From contig BSQZ01000002.1 of assembly GCA_033239005.1 (NCBI GenBank), positions 3,377,001-3,441,000 of the forward strand: DNA of 64,000 nucleotides, in the 5' to 3' direction. The translations under genes and the position numbers were made by a program. Of this stretch, positions 11,761 to 21,618 are shown in pieces. This stretch comes from Lamellibrachia satsuma (lineage: Eukaryota; Annelida; Polychaeta; Sabellida; Siboglinidae). Below the pieces are notes generated by a model. The model saw only the letters and a list, made by a program, of their open reading frames with translations. It did not search any database and was not told the origin of the DNA. Each line of letters opens with the position of its first letter. Positions within the stretch are counted from its first letter, which is position 1.

Positions 11761-11785
11761 TGGTATTGTGCGGTGTGACGCGGTG

Positions 11786-11829
<44 letters not shown>

Positions 11830-11832
<3 letters not shown>

Positions 11833-12030
11833 AGCGAGGACGAGTACAAGGGGTTAGTCGCCTCGTACAGCGAGGACGAGTTAGTTTTTGTTTCGTACAG
11901 CGGCGACGAATGCACGGGTTTAGTCAGCTCGTACATTGTGGACGGGTTGACGTGTTGACGGGTTGACGGGTTGACGTGTTGACGTGTTGACGTGTTGACG
12001 GGTTGACGGGTTGACGGGTTATCAACTCGC
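11830..12030 (-). pseudogene. MOLO1-like exon 1 linker relic with 10-bp repeats
   Basis: On the - strand SSPLYETKTNSSSLYEATN and further units match the PLYETT linker of the family. They are preceded by a (CGTCAACAC/CGTCAACCC) array at about 11945-12022 and followed by a (GCAC)n microsatellite (11785-11831). No signal peptide or globular domain remains. A fourth - strand exon 1 fragment in the cluster. Confidence 0.5.
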
Positions 12031-12099
12031 ACGCAACCACACACGCACGCACACCCACGCGCACGCGCACAAAAGATGTTTAATGGTTGACCGCTTTCA

Positions 12100-12450
12100 C
12101 TGCCGAGTATGGAAAATCACCGCAGCAGTGTTCAGCTAGGCGGGGGGAGTCACTGATGACGTCACCGATGTCAGCGTGACCAACAGCGACGTCGTCCACT
12201 AACCAGGAAGTAGCGGACGCAGTACGTCGCTTTTCCCAAGAGAGTGCATTTTCCACCTTAAGCTTTACATGCAATTAATCTGACAAACATAAATAATTTC
12301 CTTTGTACACTGACGCCAAATGGTACGATTTGTATGACAGAACCAAATAGCTAACGACAGATGATTCTGGTGACATAAAATGTATTAATTCAACAACGTT
12401 GCTGCCAACGAACAACACATTTTGTGTTACGCCCAGGTGAATAAGCCCCT
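12100..12450 (-). repeat. Inverted copy of the CRE-bearing element
   Basis: Contains CCGAGTATGGAAAATCACCG, TGACGTCACC, ACTAACCAGGAAGTAGCGG and, farther on, ACCAAATAGCTAACGACAG, in inverted order relative to 11338-11760 and parallel to 18850-19140. It lies 450-800 bp upstream of the copy B start codon. Confidence 0.5.
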
Positions 12451-12688
12451 GCTTGCTGTTTGTTTTAGCGTTCTCGCACCCGCCTGCAACACTATGCAAC
12501 TATTGCTAACTACCCGGTCATCGTGACTCAGAAATACATGATGGTTACCTTACCTCAATTGTTGGTGTCGAGTCATTAGTCGCCGCCGCGTTATTGCCTC
12601 TGTGGAAAATCCATTGATTCACAACCGATGCGACGTCTGTGGAATATTTCCATACCTGGGAGAGGCCGAGTGACGTAGCTGCAGAGAC

Positions 12689-12811
12689 AGCTATATCAAC
12701 GCGCTCGCGTCGTCAGATAAACAAAGTCGGTGTCGTTCTAAACAGGTATAAAGGAATTAATGTATACCGGCAGTGAAATTTCACAAAGTCGATTTTTAAC
12801 TACATTATAAG
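12689..12811 (+). promoter_or_regulatory. Putative promoter of copy B
   Basis: The shared block AGCTATATCAACGCGCTCGC occupies 12689-12738. A TATAAG at 12806-12811 aligns with TATATA at 20830-20835 of copy C; in both genes it is followed by TTGTTGTCGTAC and a GAGCGA segment before the start codon. Another TATAAA at 12747-12752 is not shared. Confidence 0.5.
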
Positions 12812-12907
12812 GCTGCGTTTGTAAGGTGTTTGGATTGTTGTCGTACACATACTACCTGCAGAGCGAATTAAAAATCACCTTACTCATTTTACAAGAAAGC
12901 TACTGAT

Positions 12908-15900
12908 ATGAACACTATGTCGGCCACTTCTGTCGTCACATGTGTTCTGCTTGTCGCGACAGTACTTGTCAACTCGGCCCCGTTGTACGAGACGACTAGA
13001 TCCATCAACTTGTCCCTGCTGAACGAGACCACGACTGTCGACGGTAACTTGCCTGTCGTGTCCGTGGGGACCACTGGACCGGCCACATCGGCAGCTGCGA
13101 TCGACTCGTGGACCAAGTCCGAGTTCCCGAACCCACAAATCGACGTCGACGACTGCGGAAACAACGGTAGCAAGTCGTGGGTTTGTGACCCGACTCGGCT
13201 GCTCACGAGACAAGAAGGTTCGCTTTTCGCATCATGGAATTTAGCTAAACTCATTTGCGATCTGTTGTCAACATTTATCAAGTGAACTATTAGAATAAGT
13301 CACCCTCATAACTGATGCACGAGTCCGGTCGTTCATATAGAGATATTTATAGATGAGTTGTTTCTTTGTCCAGTCGCTGCCCTGGACGCACTGGTCATAC
13401 AATTACGAGGTAACGACTCTTGCCAAGGCTGGGTCGCCGCAGTCGCCGTCGTCCCGAGAATCCGCCTCAGCGACAACAAGTGAGTGATTTTGTATTTGAC
13501 AATTATGTAGTGTTAACTAGTTAAGTTAATCTTGGATTATTTTAGACTAAGTTGTGTTAACTTGTATTTTGAAAGTTAACTAGTTAAGTTAAGCTATTGT
13601 ATGAACTTGATGACTTAATGATTAAGTTAACTTTCACAACATGCAAATCTAAAGTTAGTGATTTTGCCGACGTGACCGGTTCAGTTTGTTATTTTCTATT
13701 CAGTTTGTTGTTTATCTTTCAGGTTAAATGCTTTTTCGTAATTATCAAAAACTTTTTTCTCTAAATTTCGTTCAGCAATTTTGTTCAGAGATGTCAAACA
13801 CGCGAGGTTGACATTTTCATTGGCCGACTCACACAAATAATTATTTGATGAAGTTACGCGGAACTATTTTCTAAAAAAAATATCGCCCAACTATCTAATA
13901 AAAATTGCCACAATAAATACGTGTATGGATCTATAAACACTAGCATCATTTGAGAATATTTGAAATAACAAGTGATACGTTTTGGGGAAATAAATAAATA
14001 TTGTGTAGGGGACGCTTAGGTGGGCAGAACAGTGCCCCAAACGGCACCTGTGGAAGAGACGAAGTTGGACATAGGAACCGGAACCGGAAGCGAGCCTTTG
14101 TTTGGTGACACGCTGAGCCAGTGTTCTTTTACCTGTGTCTATACACGTGGATGACGTTAATTTTGTTACTTGTAAAAAAATTAAGTTAACTGATAAATAG
14201 TTGAAGTGAATCAGTTAACTTCAATAAAAGTTAATTTAACTTTCAAAGGTTAACTGGTTAAGAACTTTTGCAAGTTAACGATTAAGTTTAAGTTAAGTTC
14301 CGAGTCGAATCGAGTGTTGGACGTATATTTGCCAATACAATTCGCGCAATAATTGCAGCCGAACTGATTGTTTTCTAGATAGGTCGAGTTTGTTCACAAC
14401 TATGTTAGGGTAGGGATCACGCTTAGAATGTTCTTAAAAGGTAATAATATAAAATGATGTATAATAAGACTAAAGTACTATATAATTTTTATTGACAAAG
14501 TTCATTATAACATGATGTTGACCACTGCGTTGACCACTGCGATGACATGGCACAAAGGATAGTAGCTAAGTTTTAGAACGTCGTTCGTATGTCGGTATTG
14601 GTAATCAACATGGTAGTTTAAACGGCGCTTCCTTTCGCTTCTCTCTCATCTTCAGAGTTATAATATATATACAATATATTTTCAGAGTTATAATGTATAC
14701 AAAGTTGAATCATTTTGTGAATAATTGGACGTCTTTTAAGCTGAACTAGACTAATATGACACAAGAAACTTAATTTTCTCTTCATGTTTTATTTTACAGG
14801 TATCCATCGAGTGACAGTGAAAAGTTGGAGGCCACTCGGGAATTTGCCGACTACCTGCGAAAGACGTCGTGGAAGTTTGGAGACTGCGATAACGCCCTGG
14901 TGATTGTGGTCTCCAAGAGCGAAAGAAAGGTCAGATATGTATATTTTGTTTTTGGCAAAGATTTGTTTTAGTAAATAGTTCGACGTTCATTCGCGTAGTA
15001 AAACAAATGATTAATATAGGGTAATTACATCTAAAATGCGGGTTGACATCAATAGATGCCAGGGGGTTACAAGGATATCAATGTACGCATTTGAACGATA
15101 TTGGTATAATTATTTTCATATTGCACTCAGACCATGTACTGTAAACTTTGATACGACATGTGGACCATTGCGGTTAGCGTAAACAGGCCACACAACAATT
15201 AACAAAATCGAACTCTTGTTTGTTTGAAGCAAAGAAAGGTTTTCTCTTTCTCTTCCCGGCAGGTATGGACGAGCACGGCGAGCGGTGTGCGGAAGAAACT
15301 CTCAGACAAGTGCGTTACAAAGATATTCAAGGAAACGAAAGATGATTTCAAAGAGCTACACTTCGGGTCGGGATTGAAACATCTCCTCGAGGAGTACATG
15401 TGAGTATGTGCAGGAATAAAATAAGATTGACCACGTGATTATAACAGAAGTATTGACATCTAATATAATGTAAAGTTCCCCTAGACTAGCCCCACAGCGA
15501 GAGGTCACGCGCCAGAAACGAGCAGTTATAGTGGCGAAGACATGATTACGATATCTCAAAGAAATTATTTTCATAGTCTGCAATTAATAAAATGTTTACT
15601 CATTTGTATCCAGATCAGATATTGGGGCTGTTTTATATTGTCTGTTTATGTAATTTAACTATAATCGAGCTAGCGTATGTTCGTATGTTTGTTCATGTTT
15701 TCCTCCTAGACGGTTTGCACCTCGGGCGCCAAACTTTCAGTAATTAATCTACGACCCCACGAATGAAACGTAACGCCTTTATTTTTACTCGAAATACCCT
15801 TATATCAAGGGTTCTTAGTGGTTGTTATGGTAAATAATTTTTTCGCTATGTAAACCGCTAAATTCCAACAATCATAGAAACCACGCGCGAGCGCACCGAA

Positions 15901-16824
15901 GTAAGAAGGCGTTTATATTACGTAAAACAATGACCGTCAAAAAAGGAGCCGCAAAAGCTGAAACCAAAATAGCAACCGATGCCGAAATCAAACGACAACG
16001 CCGCCATGTGCTTGCAAATCGAACAAATCAGCAGCCAGAGTTCGCATGCCGATACTGCGGAAGGAAACTGGCGGCTCGTATTGGCCAACTATTTCCTGAG
16101 AAAGCTTGTGCGAAAAAACGTTGAACGATTTGCCATGTTAATGTCATACTCGAAACCGAGAAGATCGCCGATAATGATTATAGTAGAAAGCACGCACCCA
16201 CGTATTGGCCCGAGGTCGCAGACCGCGGGCCAATACACAATAAAAATATACATACTATTCTACAACCAACACAAGTATCCATAGGTCTAAATTAAATCAC
16301 GCGACCCTCAACATTTTGAACGTGCAACGAGTGTTGCATCACGTGCGTGCAGGCTTTTTTTTCTGGTAATAGGTTTAATTTTCCCTGAAATAATCTCGAG
16401 CGTATTGATGGCATATTGGCCTGAGGCATTTGGTAAACATTGCTATAATGACTGTCACGTATGAACTACCAAGTTATCCAGTTATTTTGCTAGTGGATAT
16501 AAATATATGTCGAATAATGCCAATTTCATACTGTAATATATTGCTGTGTGAAGAATACTTAATAATAATAATAATAATAATAATAATATTGACTTATGAA
16601 TTAACGTTGATGTAACTAATTTGACACTATGACTAATTCACTTCTGAAATCGACCAGTGTGTCCCATTTGAATTACATTACCATTCCGAGACATTGCTCT
16701 AAACTAAATATTAAAAAATTAAACATACAGTCCCAATTTGGAATCAAATTGTTTCCGCGTTGTCAAGATTATTGCGCGCAACTGGTGACATATATGTATG
16801 CCCAAGAAGCATTTTTATTACACA

Positions 16825-16856
<32 letters not shown>

Positions 16857-17309
16857 CTCACGCACGCACGCACACGCACACACACACTCATTGTGTGCGT
16901 CGTTGTTTATTACAGAGAGGTTCAGTCTGGACAACGAGATTGCAGCTCGGGATCTACTGGAGCAATCATCGGAGCTGTGTTCGGTGCCCTCTTCGGTGTA
17001 TTGGCGGTAGTGATCGGCGTCTGTCTCTGCAAGCGTTACTGTTGTCGCGGCTACAGCAGCAACGGTGGCGGCAGCGGTGGAACAGCCAACAGGAGTACTG
17101 TAAGCTACAGTAGTAGCGGCCAGCACCTCGGCGGCAGCTCGGGCGGAGGCGGACACACCAGCAGCTACAAGTCCGGAGGCTGTAGTACAAGCCATAGCAG
17201 TACTTTCGGCGGCGGTGGCGGCGGCAGCTTCTCTTGTGGTGGCGGCGGCGGTGGCGGCGGCTGCGGTGGCGGTGGCGGCGGTGGCGGTGGTGGCGGCGGT
17301 GGATTTTGA
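12908..17309 (+). CDS. MOLO1-like single-pass membrane protein, copy B (5 exons)
   Basis: Exons: 12908-13217, 13374-13479, 14800-14929, 15263-15399, 16916-17309; all junctions are GT-AG and phases agree, giving 358 aa. Residues 1-24 are a signal peptide. A linker (25-66) holds PLYETT and N-glycosylation sequons at N34 and N39. The globular part (about 68-228) has DSWTKSEFPNP, DDCGNNGSKSWVCDP, DSCQGW, KFGDCDNALVIVVSK and VWTSTASGVRKKLSDKC, the order and spacing of MOLO1 (TPM-fold) domains. A helix at 243-266 is followed by CKRYCC and a Ser/Gly tail ending GGGGGF. The start was chosen at the MNTM motif shared with copy C. In nematodes MOLO-1 positively modulates levamisole-type acetylcholine receptors; that this protein does so is only inference. 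The Gly tail is coded mainly by GGCGGT repeats, so its length should vary. Confidence 0.85.
13500..14300. repeat. AAGTTAACT-rich repeats flanking a central segment (intron 2 of copy B)
   Basis: Clusters of AAGTTAACT / AGTTAACTTT palindromic motifs occur at 13508-13635 and 14175-14300, on either side of about 530 bp without the motif. This layout resembles a short transposon with repetitive terminal regions. Copy C intron 2 lacks it, so it is probably an insertion after the duplication. Confidence 0.45.
15930..16124 (+). mobile_element. LINE ORF C-terminal fragment with zinc-binding motif
   Basis: The 64-codon ORF has a basic RQRRHVLANRTNQQ stretch followed by FACRYCGRKLAARIG and EKACAKKR. 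The pattern CxxC-GR..-RIGL-(H)..xC closes the ORFs of many invertebrate non-LTR retrotransposons. The usual His is replaced and the motif is partly degraded. It lies in intron 4 of copy B. Recognition rests on this one motif. Confidence 0.45.
16560..16890. repeat. (AAT)n and (CGCA)n microsatellites before copy B exon 5
   Basis: AAT units at 16560-16588 and ACGC/ACAC units at 16820-16890. The latter runs up to about 25 bp before the exon 5 acceptor at 16915. Copy C has a related CA/CGCA tract in the same place (23955-24040), so the tract predates the B/C duplication. Confidence 0.9.
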
Positions 17310-18480
17310 TCTATTGATCTGATACCGTGTTCCACCATTGGACATAGACACCGCATCAGTCCGAAAGCAACAGGAACAACGCCATTACGCTTCTGGCGAT
17401 TCTTCCGTGGAGCATACATGTCATAACATATAATTAGTGTTAATTGTTAAACAAACCAAGAAACGTGAACGTGAATCAAGTATGTGACGTGTGAGTCACT
17501 CAGACTCTGTTTATCCGGACTAAAGATTTGATTAAACAATGATAATTATTATTAACGTCCGTTCAAATGCGTACAACAGTAATTGTGATATGTTATTTCA
17601 GGGTCACACTGTGGACAATCATTATGACATCATATTTCAGAATTAACCTCTGAGCAATTAATTCAATAAAACTCTTGTGTAATTGGTTGGATGATTATAA
17701 ACATTTCGCCCCTTTTGTACCGATTTTACTTTTTTCAAAATAGCAGTGTGTTTTGTTTAAGAAACCAAATGTACATTATTCCATGTACACGTTTTAGGCA
17801 TTGCCCTCTTTGTGACAGATGAAAATAACACATACCCTTGCGACTTAATCATGAATCGCTGTTAATGGGTGTTGTCATAATCATGAATCGCTGTTAATGG
17901 GTGTTGTGACATACATAAATATGTCAGTTCGGTGGGTGTATATAGACAAAGTGGACCTAAAATATTATCCATTAAGTGAATTAGATCTTGGAATATTGTC
18001 ATTTCGGTGAATGTAGATAGACAAAGTGGCCTTAGAGTATTGTCAGTTATGTGAATGTAGAGACAAAATGGTCTTAGAGCATTGTCAGTTTGGTGAATGT
18101 AGATAGATAAAATGGCCTTGGAATAGTGTCAGTTCTGTGAAGCTAGACAAAGTGGCCCTGGCATGTTTTCAGTTCTCTTGTTTTATCTCTTCATCATATA
18201 ATCACGTGACGTTTCGTGTGATTATGTTATATAAATGTATATTTAGATAACTTGATTTTATTCACATATAAAATATTTTAATTGGAAGTAATATAAATAA
18301 TAATGATAATTGTATCTTTATTTTTAATGCTCCTGTTGAATGTTATAATAAATTATTTTTAAATCAAAACACGTTCTGACGATTTGCAGCATTTCTTTGT
18401 ATTGTGACGTAATGTACCATGGCGGTTTATTAATGTCAATGTTACATTTATTATTATGAAAATTAATAATAAAAAGCCGT
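17310..18480. repeat. 3' flank of copy B with ~50-bp tandem repeats
   Basis: The early 3' flank (GAAAGCAAC near 17366) is shared with copies A and C. Two direct 35-bp units containing CATGAATCGCTGTTAATGGG lie at 17848-17905. From about 17920 to 18165 a ~50-bp unit (GTCAGTT-GGTGAATGTAGA, GACAAA-TGGCCTT) is repeated about five times. The copy C 3' flank carries the same repeats at about 24750-24960. No coding seen to 18480. Confidence 0.6.
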
Positions 18481-18850
18481 ATGCTCAGAAGTTTAATTAT
18501 GCTTCATGTTTGCAATGGTAGTTGTATATGTTTCAAACTTCAAATCAAGATAAAGTTAAAAAAAAATTGTGTAGCAACTCAGCTAAATTGGATTAACATC
18601 ATTATGCATTCAGAAAATATTACAAGTACAGTATGTAAGTATGTAATTCGCATATTCCCTGCCAAGATACGTGGCGCAGCAGATATAATATTATTTACAT
18701 TGTGCCCGACAATGTATTGTATAGCGTGATTTTATTTACATAGTAAATAAATATATAAGCATATAAATTATATTATTGCAAATAGTAATATCACCCCACC
18801 CATTCCCTATCCTTTGCACATGTCCCACCATATAATCTTTTATTTATTTA
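18481..18850. other. AT-rich intergenic stretch, nothing recognised
   Basis: One 82-codon ORF at 18481-18729 has no recognisable motif and an AT-driven composition. I see no gene. Confidence 0.4.
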
Positions 18851-19215
18851 GCAGCCGAGTATGGAAATTCACCGTCACTCCCGTGTTTAGTCAGGCGTGT
18901 CCGTCACGGATGACCTCACTTGGGTCAGCATGACTGTCCACAGCGGGGTAGCCCACCAACCAGGAAGTAGCGGTGTCCGCGTGGAATTTTTATACACGTC
19001 ATTTTCCATCAGAGGGAACATGTTACACATTTAACTGTTATACATGTAATATTTAAGACAAGTGAACAGTATCGTCTTAGTGAGCTAACGGAAAATGTTA
19101 CGACGTGTTTGACTGAACCAAATAACTAGCGACACCGATGTGCAGTGAGATATAATGTACCAGTGAGATACAATGTACCAGTGAAATACAATGTACCAGT
19201 GAGATATAATGTACC
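18850..19215 (-). repeat. Inverted CRE-bearing element followed by 20-bp repeats
   Basis: GCAGCCGAGTATGGAAATTC, GTGTCCGTCACGGATGACC, CAACCAGGAAGTAGCGG and ACCAAATAACTAGCGACA match the elements at 11338-11760 and 12100-12450. Four units of a 20-bp repeat (GTGAGATATAATGTACCA) follow at 19145-19222. The CRE core is mutated to GATGACCTCA. Confidence 0.5.
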
Positions 19216-19224
19216 AGTGAGTGC

Positions 19225-20000
19225 CTGTGCAGGGGTTTCAACAATGTTCCAATTCCCACCTGTTTTGGGGTCCAGCCTTCCACCGTTTTTGAGAGACCAC
19301 CTCCCACCTATCTCCTATTTTTGAGACCAACCAGCTACCAAGGTTGCGGACCAACCACCCACCTCCCACTTCCTGCCACCTACTCCCAGTAATCCAACAA
19401 ATGTGCTGCTAACGAACGAATAACTGTTGTATGCACAGCCAAACTGTCTTAACCTTTAACCTTCGGCCGTCTTTGAAGAGACCCTGGTTCCCCAGTTATT
19501 TGCTCAGATACAACAAAAAACGTGAGGTCGTTACGTTCAGCAACTCCCCACCAGAGGCGCCACTCGCCATTTCACGACTGACGCAAGTTACATTTGATGT
19601 GCAGATTTTGTACATATTTATTTCATCTGTTTTATCAATCTCCCAATTTCAATTGCACTCAGATGTAGATAGAATTGTGCATTGCAAATTTTACTAGAAA
19701 CATGACGACGTCCGTCTCATCAGTCTCAAATAAAACGACGTAACAAGTCGTAAACAACAACTGCGTTACTCTGCCTACCAATCGTTTATACAACTCCGCA
19801 ACTGTCCATTTTGAATTTATAATCAAATTGTGGCAGTGGTGATATGACCTGTGGCGCCACTGTTGGGAAGTTTGTAAGTTCAGGCCTAATATCGAATGTG
19901 TACTCTTAACTATCCGCTAGAGGAGCGCGCTACATGAATAGATGGGATGACGCGGCTATTTTGAGGTGGGTTTGGTTTAACAAGATTTAACGAGAGTGGC
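19225..20000. other. Intergenic, nothing gene-like
   Basis: A pyrimidine/purine-skewed stretch with repeated CCACC and CTCCCA words lies at 19250-19395. An 88-codon ORF at 19431-19697 shows no motif. No RNA gene seen. Confidence 0.35.
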
Positions 20001-20004
20001 ATCC

Positions 20005-20400
20005 AAGGCACCAAGCACAAATGGCAAGTCGACAAGGAAGCCAATGGCTTATCGAGGGTCCAACCATTTTTCATCTATGTGTAATCTGCTCTTCTGAGAT
20101 ATTTGTCAATTTTGTATTTAAACATATTCACGCTGCTAGCATTAAAACAATCTCTGTAATATATGTTCCATTCGTTTATTGGCCTCTGTACGTACTTTCT
20201 GATATCCAATCTATACAGATCCTTTACGAATATTATTTTTCTTTACTTTGAGATACTATCTTTCTTTGCCGAGATACAACTATTTCTATCAATATTTTCG
20301 TATCCATTCAATATTTTATCAATTTCTATTTGATCTATCCTTCACATCATTGTCTCTATAGTTGTTGAACTTCGCTCTTTTATGCGTTCTTCATAACTGG
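20005..20400 (-). mobile_element. CR1-like LINE 3' ORF tail
   Basis: On the - strand, with shifts, it reads LDIRKYVQRPINEWN, then NASSVNMFKYKIDKYLRRA and a stop followed by a TLDKPLASL-type 3' segment. The W(N/S)-(18)-ASSVN.FK..ID.Y pattern is the usual end of CR1-like ORFs. It is 3'-terminal only, consistent with 5' truncation. Confidence 0.55.
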
Positions 20401-20683
20401 TGGAATTGGAGCCTCAGCGCGCGGTATTGTCCGACTTGGGGCCTGAAGGGCTCTCACACCCGCTTGCTCAATATACAACTAACAGCATGTATCCGTTCAC
20501 AGAGTCGCGAGGATACACGACGTTTTAGACCTCGCTCACCTGTCCGCTGTCGGATCATTGTACTAGACACCTAAATATAAATGACCCACTGGCGCGATGA
20601 ATGGCCGTTTGCTCACAGTTGGTCCGTCGTCAATGGAATATTTGCATATCAAGAGAGACCGAATGGCGTCGCAGCAGAAACAG

Positions 20684-20835
20684 AGCTGTATCACCGCGCA
20701 AGTGTCGCCAGGTCAACAAAGTTGATGTCGTTCTTTTGTTGTATTAACCGAGGTCTACTTGCAAGCCTGCGTTTACGTTGACAATGACATTTCACCAAGT
20801 CGAACTGCAAAGTGCATTCCAGAACAACGTATATA
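20684..20835 (+). promoter_or_regulatory. Putative promoter of copy C
   Basis: The shared block AGCTGTATCACCGCGCA starts at 20684. TATATA at 20830-20835 lies 62 bp before the start codon, and the TTGTTGTCGTAC and GCGGAGCGAG segments follow. An octamer-like ATTTGCAT lies at about 20640 and is not shared with copy B. Confidence 0.5.
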
Positions 20836-20896
20836 GGCGGTGCTTGGTTTGTTGTCGTACTTGCTACATGCGGAGCGAGTTAGAAATTACATAGAT

Positions 20897-21565
20897 ATGA
20901 ACACTATGTCGGCCAATTATGTCGTCATGTGTGTTCTGTTTGTCGCAATTTTACACGTCAACACGTCCCCGTTGTACGAGACAACGACTGTACCCATCAA
21001 CTCGTCCCCGCTGTACGAGACAACGACTGCGACGATCGACTCGTGGACCAAGTCCGAGTTCCCGAACCCACAACTCGACGTCGACGACTGCGGAAACAAC
21101 GGCAGCAAGTCGTGGGTTTGTGACCCGGCTCGGCTGCTCTCGAGACAAGAAGGTTATATGTTTATATTTATTTTGTAAAATCACATCATGGAATTTGTAC
21201 AATTCAGTTGCATCCTGTTGTTCACATATGTGTTGAAATTTAGCAAAAACCCACCCACATGATTGCTTCGTGTTGTCTGTGAGCACGTGCCTGGTCGTTT
21301 ACCTGGAGATAATTATAGTCGTCTCTTTGTCCAGTCGATGCCCTGAACGAGCTGATCATTCAGCTACGAGGTGACGACTCTTGTCAAGGCTGGGTCGCAG
21401 CAGTCGCCGTCGTCATGAGAATCCACCTCAGACACAACAAGTGAGCTCCACTTAGGACAGTACTGTATAACAATTATTTTTTCAAGTTGAGTCCGTTGCA
21501 TGTTCGTCACATAAAAGTTTGGGACACGGCAGCGCAGTGAAGAACGTTGGAATCTATAAAGAGTG

Positions 21566-21618
<53 letters not shown>

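Noticed and set aside
20840..20899. Copy C start codon at 20840
   Set aside because: That ATG lies only 5-10 bp after the TATA-like box; the MNTM start at 20897 is conserved with copy B and begins the signal peptide.
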